From contig NZ_SHKW01000001.1 of the NCBI RefSeq assembly GCF_004217555.1, positions 4,030,001-4,094,000 on the forward strand: DNA of 64,000 nucleotides, in the 5' to 3' direction. Numbering within the stretch: the first letter of the stretch is position 1; every line of letters begins with the position of its first letter. Positions 1-9,071 of this stretch are shown piece after piece. Under the pieces are notes generated by a model that ran no database searches, was not told the origin of the DNA, and was given only the letters and a program-made list of their open reading frames with translations. This stretch comes from Edaphobacter modestus (lineage in GTDB: Bacteria; Acidobacteriota; Terriglobia; Terriglobales; Acidobacteriaceae). A program made the position numbers and the translations under genes.

Positions 1-73
1 CCGTTCGGGGAAGGTAAGGGTAGAGGGAGCCGTCTATGATCTGGCAAGCGGCAAGGTCCAGCTGATGTCATAG
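1..73 (+). CDS. C-terminal end of a gene, probably beta-carbonic anhydrase (partial)
   Basis: An open frame enters from the left edge and ends at TAG 71-73. The last residues read RSGKVRVEGAVYDLASGKVQ followed by LMS. The pattern G-A-x-Y-D-x-x-S-G-K-V near the end is what I know from the C-termini of beta-class carbonic anhydrases, which interconvert CO2 and bicarbonate. Only 23 residues are visible and none of the zinc ligands, so the family call is inference. It lies in the same direction as the next gene, 122 bases upstream of its start. Confidence 0.45.
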   Translation, partial: RSGKVRVEGAVYDLASGKVQLMS

Positions 74-195
74 ATCCCCAGGGCAAGGCGAGAGAGTCTT
101 CGCGAGGATGGACAATCGTCTCAGGCGTGGCTCTCCATCTACTTGTATAGTTCTCAAGATAAAGATAAAGTCGCGTATCCAAGGAGACACCTGTT

Positions 196-2244
196 GTGAA
201 GCGTCCTGCCGCTTTTTCCCTGCTCGGGGGGGCCATGTTGATACTTGGCTTCTCGCCCTCATCTGCTGCCCAGTCGACATTCGTCAACACACTGATGCCC
301 CAGCCCGCGCATTTGAGAGTGGGGTCTGGAGCTTTGCCCTGGAACACAGCCGTGACGGTAGGTCTGCCTCACTTCAAGAATCAACGTCTGGAGGACGCTG
401 TCGATCGCACCCTTATGCAGATTGAGCGTAAGACAGGCGTTCCACGCCAACGGGCGATCACGACGAGTGACGCATCCAGTCTCACCATTGATGTGGACGG
501 AGCAGGTGATGCGATCCAATCCATCGATGAGAATGAATCCTACACGCTGGCCGTTACGTCAACAGGGGTTAAGCTTCACGCGGCTACCGTCGTAGGCGCC
601 ATGCGCGGCATGACAAGCCTGCTGCAGCTTATCCAGCCCAGCGGCAGCGGTTTCATCGTTCCGGCGGTGCAGATTGAGGACTCGCCGCGCTTCCGTTGGC
701 GTGGGCTGATGATCGACGTCGGCCGCCACTTCGAGCCCGTTGAGGTTATCAAGCGCAATCTCGACGCCATGGCGGCTGTAAAGCTCAACGTCTTCCACTG
801 GCACCTCTCGGAAGATCAGGGCTTCCGCATCGAAAGCAAGATCTATCCGAAGCTTACCGGCGAGGGCTCCGACGGCCTTTATTACACACAGGAAGAGGCG
901 CGGGAGGTCGTGGCTTATGCAGCATCTCGCGGAATCCGTGTCATTCCTGAGTTCGACATGCCGGGCCATACTCGAAGCTGGCTGGTGGGATATCCCGAGC
1001 TATCGAGCGATCCTGGCCCGTACACCATCCGGCGCGAGTTCGGTGTTGAGCAGGTGGCGATGGATCCCACCAAGGACAGCACCTATCAGTTCATCGACGC
1101 CTTCCTTGGCGAGATGGCGACCATCTTCCCCGACTCCTACCTCCATCTTGGTGGTGACGAGACTCCGGGGACGCAGTGGAAGAATAACCCCCGCGTTGTC
1201 GCCTTCATGCGCGCGCACAACTTCAAGACCACAGAGGAGCTGCAGACCTACTTCTCGGAGCGGGTGCTCGAACTCGCCAAGAAACACGGCAAACACATGG
1301 TCGGCTGGGACGAGATTCTGAATCCGGACCTTCCGACCGACGCTGTCATTCACTCCTGGCGCGGCGCGGAGTCGCTCACCGCTGCTGCCCGCCGAGGCTA
1401 TCACGGGATTCTTTCGCAGCCTTACTACCTGGATGGAATGAAGTCGGCTGAGGAGCACTATCTCGCAGACCCGCTTCCATCCAACTCGGATCTCACGGCC
1501 GAGCAGCGCAAATTCGTGCTGGGCGGCGAAGTGTGCATGTGGGGTGAGCACATCAATCCGCTCTCCATCGATTCGCGCATCTGGCCACGCACCGCCGCGG
1601 TTGCTGAGCGGTTCTGGTCTCCAGAGTCAGTCAAGGATGTCGACGATATGTACCGTCGGCTTGATGTGGAATCGCTACGGATCGAAGCGCTTGGCTTACG
1701 CCATCTCACTCACGAAGGCGCGGCGCTGCGCGAGTTGGCTGGTACTGAGGATACCGACGCGCTACGCGTCTTTGCATCGGCGCTGCAGCCCGTCTCGTTC
1801 GGCGACCGTTACAAGGGCCAGCACACAGATCAGCTGACGCCGTTGGACAATCTGGTGGACGCGGTGCGGCCGGATCCACCCACTCGCCACCAGATCGCGG
1901 TGTTGGTTGGTGACCTGCTCAAGACGCCTTCGGCAAACGAACAGGCACGCACGCAACTTGAGCGTCAGTTCAAGAGCTGGGCCGCTGCTGTCCCTACCGT
2001 CGAAACTCAGATGTCGACTTCGCCTCTACTCGCGGTCGCGCGGCCACGAGCCCAGCAACTGCTGCAGCTCTCCCAAACCGCCGAGGAGGCCCTTTCCTAC
2101 CTCAGCAGCAGCAGTAAGGCTCCAGCCGGATGGAAGCAGGCAAAACTTGCGCAGATTGGGACAGCGCGTGAGCAGCAGGCCTTGGTGCGATTTACCTTCG
2201 TCGACCCTCTCGAAGAGTTGGTGAAGGCGGTTCCCGAGCAGTAA
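196..2244 (+). CDS. Secreted beta-N-acetylhexosaminidase (GH20)
   Basis: Removes terminal N-acetylhexosamine from chitin- or glycan-derived oligosaccharides, probably outside the cytoplasm. The GTG start at 196 follows AAGGAG at 181-186. Residues 1-25 form a signal peptide ending near SSAAQ. The GH20 beta domain (about 30-165) is followed by the TIM barrel: WRGLMIDVGRHF, NVFHWHLSEDQGFRI, IPEFDMPGH and the catalytic Asp-Glu pair D321-E322 in HLGGDE. The barrel ends around LGGEVCMWGE. About 150 further residues form a helical C-terminal extension common in bacterial members. At 682 aa the length is typical and the active site looks intact. It is transcribed alone and ends at a strong hairpin. 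Confidence 0.93.
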   Translation: MKRPAAFSLLGGAMLILGFSPSSAAQSTFVNTLMPQPAHLRVGSGALPWNTAVTVGLPHFKNQRLEDAVDRTLMQIERKTGVPRQRAITTSDASSLTIDVDGAGDAIQSIDENESYTLAVTSTGVKLHAATVVGAMRGMTSLLQLIQPSGSGFIVPAVQIEDSPRFRWRGLMIDVGRHFEPVEVIKRNLDAMAAVKLNVFHWHLSEDQGFRIESKIYPKLTGEGSDGLYYTQEEAREVVAYAASRGIRVIPEFDMPGHTRSWLVGYPELSSDPGPYTIRREFGVEQVAMDPTKDSTYQFIDAFLGEMATIFPDSYLHLGGDETPGTQWKNNPRVVAFMRAHNFKTTEELQTYFSERVLELAKKHGKHMVGWDEILNPDLPTDAVIHSWRGAESLTAAARRGYHGILSQPYYLDGMKSAEEHYLADPLPSNSDLTAEQRKFVLGGEVCMWGEHINPLSIDSRIWPRTAAVAERFWSPESVKDVDDMYRRLDVESLRIEALGLRHLTHEGAALRELAGTEDTDALRVFASALQPVSFGDRYKGQHTDQLTPLDNLVDAVRPDPPTRHQIAVLVGDLLKTPSANEQARTQLERQFKSWAAAVPTVETQMSTSPLLAVARPRAQQLLQLSQTAEEALSYLSSSSKAPAGWKQAKLAQIGTAREQQALVRFTFVDPLEELVKAVPEQ

Positions 2245-2247
2245 GAG

Positions 2248-2280
2248 GAAGGGCTGTGACGTGGTCTGTCACAGCCCTTC
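2248..2280. terminator. Bidirectional terminator between convergent genes
   Basis: A perfect 13-bp stem, GAAGGGCTGTGAC (2248-2260) with its complement at 2268-2280, has a 7-base loop and is followed by TTTAAA. It lies between the GH20 stop (2244) and the stop of the convergent hydrolase (2296), so it can serve both. Confidence 0.85.
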
Positions 2281-2295
2281 CTTTAAATCGAGCGT

Positions 2296-3123
2296 CTACT
2301 GCAGAAAATCTACAAGCAGGGGATTGACCTTATCGGCGTGCGTCGCCAGCAGGCCATGAGGTGCCCCTTCAATCACGACCAGTCTGCTTCCGCGAATTCC
2401 GCGTTGCAAAAGCCGCGAGCTTCCTTCCAGGGGAACCGTGCGATCCGCGTCTCCGTGAATGATGAGCGTTGGGACATCGATCTTCGGCACACAGGCGCGG
2501 AAATCTGTCCACCACGCACCGACGCACTGCAGTGTGGCTTGCGGTGAGGCCATGGAGCCAATGTTCCAGCTATAACGAAGCTCCTCCTCCGTTAGCCTGG
2601 AGCCGAGCAATACATCCGCGTTATACATGTTCTCGAAAAAGCTGGTCAGGAAGGTAAGGCGATCCTGTTTAATGGCGGCTTCCAACCGCGTGCGTACTCC
2701 TTCGTCTACACCTGCAGGGTTTTCTGGCGACTGCTTAAGGTAGGGAGGTATTCCAGCGATGAAGACTGCTCTGTCGACGTTGATCGAGCCATATCTCGAG
2801 ATGTATCGCGCAACCTCGCCGGTACCCATGGAATACCCCACCAGCGAGGGACGTTTCAGATCCAGGTGTTTGACGAGTTTGTGCAGGTCTTCGGAGAAGA
2901 CGTCGTAGTTGTATCCCGAAATCGTCTGTGACGATCGGCCGAAGCCTCGTCGGTCGTAGACGATCACGCGATGCCCGCTGTCGACCAGGGGCCCAATTTG
3001 TTTCTCCCACGACCTTCCGCTTAGCGGAAAACCGTGAATCAGAACGACGGGTTTGCCGACCCCGTGATCCTCGTAATAAAGGTCGATGTTGCCGGCATCT
3101 CTCCCGACGGTAAGAAATGGCAT
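2296..3123 (-). CDS. Alpha/beta hydrolase, chloroperoxidase/arylesterase-like
   Basis: A cytosolic alpha/beta-fold hydrolase of 275 aa. HGFPLSGRSW supplies the oxyanion region, Ser98 in GYSMG is the nucleophile, the acid is the Asp in HGDADRTVP, and the catalytic His is in APHGLLATH. The composition matches the cofactor-free haloperoxidase/esterase group, in which the natural substrate is often unknown; hydrolysis of a small ester is the safe reading. I choose the ATG at 3123 because GAGGAG lies just upstream on the minus strand; the frame stays open 16 codons further upstream without a ribosome site. It is first of a leftward group with DUF1348 upstream (gap 93 bases). Confidence 0.85.
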   Translation of the reverse strand: MPFLTVGRDAGNIDLYYEDHGVGKPVVLIHGFPLSGRSWEKQIGPLVDSGHRVIVYDRRGFGRSSQTISGYNYDVFSEDLHKLVKHLDLKRPSLVGYSMGTGEVARYISRYGSINVDRAVFIAGIPPYLKQSPENPAGVDEGVRTRLEAAIKQDRLTFLTSFFENMYNADVLLGSRLTEEELRYSWNIGSMASPQATLQCVGAWWTDFRACVPKIDVPTLIIHGDADRTVPLEGSSRLLQRGIRGSRLVVIEGAPHGLLATHADKVNPLLVDFLQ

Positions 3124-3216
3124 CCTGCTCTCCTCGTGCGTGTCGTTTTTCTCACAACGATTCACTGCCAAAGGTTGGATGCAGCTACCGAAGCAAATGC
3201 ATCAGGTTACAACTCG

Positions 3217-3696
3217 CTAGAGTCCCAGATCGCTCAGACTTGGATGGTCGTCCGGTCTGCGTCCGATGGGCCAGTGGTACAGCCGCTCAGACTCTGCGAT
3301 CGCCAGATCGTTGATGCTTGCATGGCGAGCTTTCATTAGCCCGCTCTCGTCGAACTCCCAGTTTTCATTGCCATAGCTTCGCCACCACTGACCAGCGGCG
3401 TCATGGCACTCATACGCGAATCGCACGGCGATTCTTGCGCCGTCGAAGGCCCACAGCTCCTTGATCAGCCGGTACTCCAGCTCACGATCCCATTTGCGCG
3501 TGAGAAGTGCGACAATCTGGTCGCGGCCGTTTACAAACTCGGATCGGTTACGCCAGCGGCTATCCACGGAGTAGGCCAGCGAGACACGCTGCGGATCGCG
3601 CGTATTCCATCCGTCTTCCGCGGCGCGAACCTTTTTGATGGCGCTCTCCCTGGTAAATGGAGGAACGATAGGACTTGCTGGTGTTGCTTTTTCCAT
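3217..3696 (-). CDS. DUF1348 family (NTF2-like) protein
   Basis: A 159-residue protein of the SnoaL/NTF2 fold, family DUF1348, recognised by [52 protein letters not shown] and [12 protein letters not shown]. The reaction is not established for this family; the fold makes a cone-shaped pocket for a small hydrophobic substrate. The length is complete for the family. It sits between an SGNH hydrolase (18 bases upstream) and an alpha/beta hydrolase, all leftward. A decayed copy of the same family is present near 18.5 kb, so the genome has carried at least two. Confidence 0.85.
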   Translation of the reverse strand: MEKATPASPIVPPFTRESAIKKVRAAEDGWNTRDPQRVSLAYSVDSRWRNRSEFVNGRDQIVALLTRKWDRELEYRLIKELWAFDGARIAVRFAYECHDAAGQWWRSYGNENWEFDESGLMKARHASINDLAIAESERLYHWPIGRRPDDHPSLSDLGL

Positions 3697-3714
3697 GACG
3701 AGACTCCTTCCCCG

Positions 3715-4476
3715 TTAGTGCGCCAACGCCTCTGCAATCGCTTTCTCGGCCAGAGGAGACATCATTGCATATGCTTTGCTGGTTGGGTGGACGCCATCTT
3801 TGGCCAGGTCGGGATTCATGCCGCCGCTGGCATTCGCCATCGCGGTGTAGTAATCGAGATACACAAGGCCGTATTTCCGGCAAAGCTCTTTCAGTCGCGT
3901 GTTCATCTCTCGAATCTGCTCGGCGGGATGAGCGCCCGGTTGCCAGTTATAGTGGTCCGCCGGAAGGATGGACGAGAGGATGACCTTGATGTTGTTTGCG
4001 TTCGCAATCGCGACCATCGATTCGAAGTTATCCTCGATCATCTCCGGTGTAGAGGGGCCTGTGTTGCCTGCAATATCGTTGGTTCCTGCAAGAATCACCA
4101 CGACCGCGGGCTTGAGGTGCACGACATCCTGCTGAAACCGCACCACCATCTGCGGGGTTGTCTGGCCGCTGATGCCGCGGCCGACATACGGTTTCCCTGG
4201 GAAGAATTCCTCAGGCTTCTTTGCCCAGGCGTCGGTGATGGAGTCGCCGTAAAAAACAACGCGCCTCTCGTCAGCCGCCACGGACGGCAAACTGGCATTG
4301 GCGTCCCGGTATCGCGAGAGCTGTGGCCAGTCATTTAGCTTGGTCTGCATCGTCGCGATCTGCTTGGCGGTATCCGCCGTAGCAGTTGTGGCAGTCGGAG
4401 CCGCCGCAGGCGTCTGTGCATAAGCGGAAGCGGAGACCAGGGTGCCCGCCAGCAGGGCAATCATTCCACGGACCAT
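3715..4476 (-). CDS. Secreted SGNH/GDSL hydrolase, copy 1
   Basis: An SGNH-fold esterase of 253 aa, probably acting on acyl or acetyl esters outside the cytoplasm. A signal peptide ends near ASAYAQ. Block I is YGDSITD (nucleophile Ser about 79), block II GRGISGQ, block III AGTNDIAG, and block V DGVHP holds the Asp/His pair. The ATG at 4476 is preferred: AAAGGA lies 9 bases before it, whereas the ATG at 4485 would touch the same ribosome site with no spacer. A closely similar gene follows upstream (4512-5270) in the same direction, so the two are a tandem duplication. Confidence 0.9.
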   Translation of the reverse strand: MVRGMIALLAGTLVSASAYAQTPAAAPTATTATADTAKQIATMQTKLNDWPQLSRYRDANASLPSVAADERRVVFYGDSITDAWAKKPEEFFPGKPYVGRGISGQTTPQMVVRFQQDVVHLKPAVVVILAGTNDIAGNTGPSTPEMIEDNFESMVAIANANNIKVILSSILPADHYNWQPGAHPAEQIREMNTRLKELCRKYGLVYLDYYTAMANASGGMNPDLAKDGVHPTSKAYAMMSPLAEKAIAEALAH

Positions 4477-4511
4477 GTAAATCATTCCTTTCAGGTTCGT
4501 TGTTGACGGAA

Positions 4512-5270
4512 CTACGGTACAGTCCCGGCTAGAGCTTCGGCGATGGCTTTTTCGGCCAGGGGCTGCATCACGGCGTATCCGGCAGTATTCGGATGCACCG
4601 CTCCGTCGAAGGCAAGTTCAGGTTTCATGCCGCCTTGCTCGTCCACCAGGGCCGAGTAGTAATCCAGATATATCATTCGCTGCCGTTCCGCATATTGCTT
4701 CAGCCAGGCGTTCCACTCCCGAATCTCGGCGGCGGGCCGCGCCTCAGGTTGCCACGGGAATCGCGACGCGGGCAGAAGCGATGCGAGGATCACGCGAATG
4801 TGGTGTGCCCGTGCGACTGCAACCATGGAGACGACGTCGTTTTGAAACATCTCCAGCGTTGCCGGCCCGGCATTTCCCGAGATATTGTTCGCGCCCGCAT
4901 CGGCGATGATCACGGCTGCCGGGGAAAGATGAACCACATCCTGCTGGAATCGAACGAGGAGCTGCGATGTAACCTGTCCGCTGATTCCACGGTTGACGTA
5001 AGGCTTGCCGGGGAAGAATTCTCCATACTTTCTTCCCCAGAAATCTGTGATGGAAGCACCCAGGAAGACCACCCGTTGTTCGCCCGGCTTCGGTGCTCCG
5101 AGCGACAGGTCCTCGTCGCGATAGCGAGCCAGGTCCGGCCAATCTGCAAGTTTTTTCATCATGCGATCCGTCTGCTTCGCTGTGTCGGGCTGCGGTGCAA
5201 CAGCAGGCGGGCCAGGTGCTTGGGCCCATAAAGTTCCGGAGAGCGCTGCCGTCAGCAGAACCCGGCGCAT
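4512..5270 (-). CDS. Secreted SGNH hydrolase, copy 2, with GAS instead of GDS
   Basis: A tandem paralogue of the neighbouring SGNH hydrolase: 252 aa, signal peptide MRRVLLTAALSGTLWAQA, then a proline-rich linker. Block I reads LGASITD: the nucleophile Ser73 is kept but the Asp of GDS is Ala72. Block II is NRGISGQ, block III is DAGANNISG (Asn kept, Asp of GxND replaced by Asn), and block V is DGAVHP with one inserted residue before the His. GGGAGGA lies 6 bases before the ATG. The catalytic Ser, Asn, Asp and His all look available, so it is probably active, but the pocket has diverged from copy 1. Confidence 0.87.
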   Translation of the reverse strand: MRRVLLTAALSGTLWAQAPGPPAVAPQPDTAKQTDRMMKKLADWPDLARYRDEDLSLGAPKPGEQRVVFLGASITDFWGRKYGEFFPGKPYVNRGISGQVTSQLLVRFQQDVVHLSPAAVIIADAGANNISGNAGPATLEMFQNDVVSMVAVARAHHIRVILASLLPASRFPWQPEARPAAEIREWNAWLKQYAERQRMIYLDYYSALVDEQGGMKPELAFDGAVHPNTAGYAVMQPLAEKAIAEALAGTVP

Positions 5271-5350
5271 ACGTCATCCTCCCGTAGATTTCAGCGCCCA
5301 TGCTAAATGAAATCTTCACACCCGGGTCTGTTGTAGTCTTCTAATTCAGG

Positions 5351-6211
5351 ATGCAGCCCGGAATCTCCACTCACGTCTTTCTCTCTCAGCGGCTTCACCC
5401 AGGCCTGCTCGATGCCTTGCAGCGCAGCGGGGCTCGTACCATCGAGCTGTTTGCCGCACGCCATCACTTCGACTACACGGATCGCGCCGTGGTTCGAGAG
5501 TTTGCCACCTGGTTTAGCGACACCGGGGTTGGGGCGACGCTTCACCAGCCCATCTATACGCTGGAGCAGTCAGAGAACTGGTCGCGTCATGTCAGCCCAA
5601 CGCTCTCCTTGATTGCCCCGGAAAAAACACACCGCATCGAAGCAATGGACGAGGTCAAGCGGGCCCTGGAGCTGGCCGAGCAGATATCGATTTCGGCGAT
5701 CACGCTTCACCTCGGAGTGAAGGATGACCCCTGGGACGAGAGAGCGATCGAGAACTCGTTGACGGCAATCGAGCACATCAAGACCTTCGCTCGTCCCCTT
5801 GGGGTCAAGGTGCTGCTTGAGAATCTGCAGAACGAGGTGACTACGCCGGAGCATCTGCTCGAGATCCTCACCATCGGCCACTTCGACAATATCGGCATCA
5901 CGCTCGACGTAGGGCACGCCAACCTCAGCGATAGTGGCCTGGATCATGCCTTTGAGCTGTTACGCTCGCGAATCAGCGAACTGCATTTGCACGACAACCA
6001 TGGGCTGCGCGACGATCACCTTTGGCCCGGATCGGGAGACATCGACTGGACGAACCTCGCTCGCCTCGTTTCCACACTCCCGGCAGAGGTTCCCGGCATC
6101 CTGGAGATTGCCTATGAGTTGAATGAGACGACAGAGTTGGTCGTCTCGAGAGCCACGGAGAGCTTCTCGAAGCAAGCCAGGATTGACGAAACGCTCCAGG
6201 AGTCCGTCTGA
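5351..6211 (+). CDS. Sugar phosphate isomerase/epimerase family (AP2Ec TIM barrel)
   Basis: A 286-residue xylose-isomerase-like TIM barrel. Metal-site signatures appear in order: TLHLG (His), VLLENLQNE (Glu), GITLDVGHAN (Asp and His), SELHLHDNHG (His) and GILEIAYE (Glu). Such proteins isomerise or epimerise keto-sugars and inositols, or act on related polyols; the substrate cannot be read from sequence. No strong ribosome site precedes the ATG, which sits only 80 bases from the divergent SGNH gene, so the two may share a promoter region. No sugar kinase or transporter is adjacent. Confidence 0.82.
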   Translation: MQPGISTHVFLSQRLHPGLLDALQRSGARTIELFAARHHFDYTDRAVVREFATWFSDTGVGATLHQPIYTLEQSENWSRHVSPTLSLIAPEKTHRIEAMDEVKRALELAEQISISAITLHLGVKDDPWDERAIENSLTAIEHIKTFARPLGVKVLLENLQNEVTTPEHLLEILTIGHFDNIGITLDVGHANLSDSGLDHAFELLRSRISELHLHDNHGLRDDHLWPGSGDIDWTNLARLVSTLPAEVPGILEIAYELNETTELVVSRATESFSKQARIDETLQESV

Positions 6212-6266
6212 CCTGCCGTGCGGATTCGCAGCTGGCCTGAGCTTGCGGAATCTTCGAACCTGAAAC

Positions 6267-7565
6267 TTACTCGTATTTGAGAGTCTGGACGGGGTCCAGG
6301 CGCGCGGCGCGGTTGGCGGGAAGAGTTCCAAACAACACACCGACGACTACGGCGGTTCCCAGGGCCACAACCGCAGACCACGATGAGACCGGAATCTTGA
6401 ACGGCGTAAGCAAGCTGACGGAGAGCGGAATCGCGAGACCGAGGAGGGTCCCGATCAGGCCTCCGCTAAGCGAAAGAAAGACTGCTTCCGTAAGAAACTG
6501 CAGCCGGATCTCGTGACTCGTGGCGCCCAGGGCCTTGCGTATGCCGATCTCGCGAAGACGCGACTGCACGTTCGCCAGCATGCTGTTCATGATGCCGACG
6601 CCGGAGACGATCAGGGTAATCGCCGCCGCGAGCGTGAGCACAATCGTCAGCATATTCGCGATCTGCGCCATCACGCTGAGAACCTGCGCAAGGTTGAAGG
6701 CCGTGTAGACCGATGTAGGCCGATGGCGGCTTTTAATAATGTCAAGAATCTCCTGAGACGCCGGAATCACCATGCTCGTATCTTTCATCGTGAAGAAGAT
6801 CTGCTTCACGGTATCGGTCCCGGTAAAGTAGCGAGCCACCGGGTAGGGAATCAGAATCGTCTGATCGCTGATCTCCGATTGGCCGAAGGTTTCGACACTC
6901 TCCTTGAAGACGCCGATGATCGTAAACGGGACTCCGCGAAAGCTGATCGTCCGCCCCACCGCACTCTGAGCGCTCCCAAACAACAGCTTGGCGAACGGAA
7001 GAACGATGAGAGCTACCTTGGTGTGGGTAATCGCATCCTGATCATCGAAGAATCTTCCGGCGAGAACAGCCAGGTTCCGAACCTGCTTATATTGCGGCGA
7101 GACCCCAAGGATCATCGTGTCCTTGACGATGCCGCCGCCGATGCTGAGGCGGTCGTGATCTTCCAGCATCGGAGACGAGGCGATGATGCCCGGAACCTGT
7201 TCGACGACGGCGTTCATGTCGTCGCGCGTCATGAAGTCGGGAGTGCTGGTATTGTCCGGGCCGACTAAGCTGCCGCCGTTATATTGCATCTCGATCATGT
7301 TGGGACCGATCGAGGAGATAAGCTTGAGCGCGTAATCCTTGCCGGTAAGCCCGAGCGTATAGACGAGAATGATCGAGGCTGAGCCGATGATCATGCCCAG
7401 CATGGTCAGCAGAAAACGAACCTTGCTGGCCTTGAAGCTGTCGACTGCGAGCTTGACCACCTCGCTGAACATCATCGTCCTTCGGGCGCTCTGCAGCGTC
7501 CGCTCGAAGGAGCTTATCCTCGCCTTGGGAGGTGCGACGGGTTGGGGAAGATTTGCGGTCGCCAT
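6267..7565 (-). CDS. Orphan MacB/FtsX-type ABC permease
   Basis: A 432-residue inner-membrane permease of the MacB type. A cytoplasmic N-terminus of about 45 residues leads to TM1 (FLLTMLGMIIGSASIILVY), then a large periplasmic MacB_PCD domain (about 75-290), and three C-terminal TM helices of the FtsX domain, including VSGVGIMNSMLANVQSRLREIGIRKALGA, here spanning the coupling helix. It ends RLDPVQTLKYE, the usual tail. MacB-type pumps move peptides, macrolides or lipoproteins by mechanotransmission and need an ATPase and an adaptor; neither is next to it, so partners must lie elsewhere. It is divergent from leuB. Confidence 0.87.
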   Translation of the reverse strand: MATANLPQPVAPPKARISSFERTLQSARRTMMFSEVVKLAVDSFKASKVRFLLTMLGMIIGSASIILVYTLGLTGKDYALKLISSIGPNMIEMQYNGGSLVGPDNTSTPDFMTRDDMNAVVEQVPGIIASSPMLEDHDRLSIGGGIVKDTMILGVSPQYKQVRNLAVLAGRFFDDQDAITHTKVALIVLPFAKLLFGSAQSAVGRTISFRGVPFTIIGVFKESVETFGQSEISDQTILIPYPVARYFTGTDTVKQIFFTMKDTSMVIPASQEILDIIKSRHRPTSVYTAFNLAQVLSVMAQIANMLTIVLTLAAAITLIVSGVGIMNSMLANVQSRLREIGIRKALGATSHEIRLQFLTEAVFLSLSGGLIGTLLGLAIPLSVSLLTPFKIPVSSWSAVVALGTAVVVGVLFGTLPANRAARLDPVQTLKYE

Positions 7566-7761
7566 CAGCGTAATTCCAAAAGATTAGACGCTTCCCAGTA
7601 TCGCAGCGGTGCATGCTTTTCTGCTACTTTTCGAGCATCATTGCCAGGACTCAAGAGAGACTCCTTCAGCGATCCTCAGGCATGCTCAACTGCTCCAGGT
7701 TGTGGGTCGTCTTCGCGCCCGCAACCATATGCAGGATAGTCTTTACAGTGAGGAGGTGTTC

Positions 7762-8874
7762 GTGAGTCAATCGTCCTTTCGAATTCTGGTACTGCCCGGC
7801 GATGGCGTCGGCCCAGAGGTCATGGAACAGGCCGTTCGCATCCTGAAGCACGTTGAGGCGCAATCAGACACCCATTTCGACCTGGAATACGCTCTCGCCG
7901 GTGGTTGTGCCATCGACGCGCACGGCACACCGCTGCTGGACGAGACCATGGAACGCGCACGAGCCTCTCACGCCGTGCTTTTCGGTTCGGTCGGCGGTCC
8001 GAAGTGGGAGGGCCTTGGCTTCAACCTTCGTCCTGAGATCGCCATCCTCCGGCTCCGCAAGGAGTTGAATCTCTTCGCCAATCTGCGTCCCGCCACCCTC
8101 TTTACCCCGCTGATCGATGCCAGCACGCTTAAACCGGAGGTCATCGGCGGGCTCGACCTCATGATCGTCCGCGAGTGTGCCGGGGGCCTCTACTTCGGCG
8201 AGCCCCGCGGTATCGAGACCCTCAGAAACGGCGACAAGCGCGGCTTCAATACTGAAACCTACTCCACCCAGGAGATCGAGCGCGTCGGTCGCGTGGCGTT
8301 TCAACTGGCTAGCGATCGACGCAACCAGGTCTGCAGCGTAGAGAAAGCTAATGTGACCGAGAGCGGCCTGGTCTGGCGCGAGGTGATGAGTGCGCTGCAC
8401 GCGCGCGAGTTTCCCGATGTCACCCTCCGCCACATGTACGCCGACAACTGCGCCATGCAGCTGGTGCGCGCGCCCCGGCAGTTCGACGTGATCGTCACCG
8501 GTAACATGTTCGGCGACATCCTCTCCGACCTCGCTTCGATGCTCACCGGCAGCCTCGGCATGCTACCTTCGGCGACTATCGGCGCCACAAAGGCGGAACT
8601 CTTCAATCCCGCCATATACGAGCCTATTCATGGTTCCGCGCCGGACATCGCAGGCAAGGGCATCGCTAATCCGATGGCGCAGATTCTGAGCGTCGCCATG
8701 ATGCTTCGCCTCTCGCTCGGCATGCCGAAGCAGGCCGCGCAGGTCGAGCAGGCTTGCATCGACGCGCTTGCCGCAGGCGCCAGAACACCCGATCTTGGCG
8801 GCGATTTCTGCACCGAGCAAGTGGGAAACGCGATCCTCGCACAGCTCGAGCGCCTTACGTCATCCGCAGTTTGA
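7762..8874 (+). CDS. leuB: 3-isopropylmalate dehydrogenase
   Basis: Oxidative decarboxylation of 3-isopropylmalate in leucine synthesis, cytosolic and NAD-dependent. I place the start at GTG 7762: AGGAGG (7751-7756) lies 5 bases before it and it gives 370 aa, the usual size, whereas the frame open from 7609 would add 51 unrelated residues. Signatures: LPGDGVGPEV at the N-terminus, the substrate loop with FANLRPA, the Mg-binding VTGNMFGDILSDLASMLTG, and EPIHGSAPDIAGKGIANP. It is followed within 30 bases by an apparent Ile attenuator and an ACT-domain gene, which fits a branched-chain amino acid locus. Confidence 0.95.
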   Translation: MSQSSFRILVLPGDGVGPEVMEQAVRILKHVEAQSDTHFDLEYALAGGCAIDAHGTPLLDETMERARASHAVLFGSVGGPKWEGLGFNLRPEIAILRLRKELNLFANLRPATLFTPLIDASTLKPEVIGGLDLMIVRECAGGLYFGEPRGIETLRNGDKRGFNTETYSTQEIERVGRVAFQLASDRRNQVCSVEKANVTESGLVWREVMSALHAREFPDVTLRHMYADNCAMQLVRAPRQFDVIVTGNMFGDILSDLASMLTGSLGMLPSATIGATKAELFNPAIYEPIHGSAPDIAGKGIANPMAQILSVAMMLRLSLGMPKQAAQVEQACIDALAAGARTPDLGGDFCTEQVGNAILAQLERLTSSAV

Positions 8875-8900
8875 ATTGCATGATTCTCAGGATTGGGTAT

Positions 8901-9029
8901 ATGCTCCTACGCATGAATGGCGCGGCCAACCTCGGCTCTCAGGCTTCACGACGAGCTAGTATTGCTGCGTCCAGAATCATCTCGATTCGGTCCATTATTT
9001 CGCCCATCTCAGGTGGTGGCGTAACGTAA
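8901..9029 (+). CDS. Candidate attenuator leader peptide, Ile-rich
   Basis: A short ORF of 42 codons right after leuB. The 3' half reads ASRIISIRSIISPISGGGVT, with seven Ile in the last 26 residues, six of them within 11 codons (8976-9008). ATG 8901 has AGGA 8 bases upstream; ATG 8913 (38 aa) and ATG 8880 are alternatives in the same frame. The Gly codons at 9012-9020 coincide with a segment able to pair with the 5' arm of the following terminator. This is the layout of transcription attenuators of ilv operons. The translation, its start and its role are inference; the codon clustering is seen directly. Confidence 0.6.
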   Translation: MLLRMNGAANLGSQASRRASIAASRIISIRSIISPISGGGVT

Positions 9030-9071
9030 TCCTCCGAATCAATCCGGAAGTTCACGAATCCCGCCACAGCC
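9012..9071 (+). promoter_or_regulatory. Candidate antiterminator of an ilv-type attenuator
   Basis: GGTGGTGGCG (9012-9021) can pair with CGCCACAGCC (9062-9071): nine of ten positions pair, one as G-U. The second segment includes most of the 5' arm of the terminator, so the two structures exclude each other. CGCC 9001-9004 can also pair with GGCG 9018-9021, a possible protector hairpin. A ribosome stalled on the Ile codons just upstream would leave 9012-9021 free to form the antiterminator. Confidence 0.55.

Noticed and set aside
6513..7268. Plus-strand frame opposite the MacB-type permease
   Set aside because: Arg/His-rich shadow of a well-supported membrane protein gene; no ribosome site.
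7609..7761. N-terminal extension of leuB from an ATG at 7609
   Set aside because: The extra 51 residues are unlike any LeuB, no ribosome site precedes that ATG, and GTG 7762 has AGGAGG at good spacing and gives the usual length.
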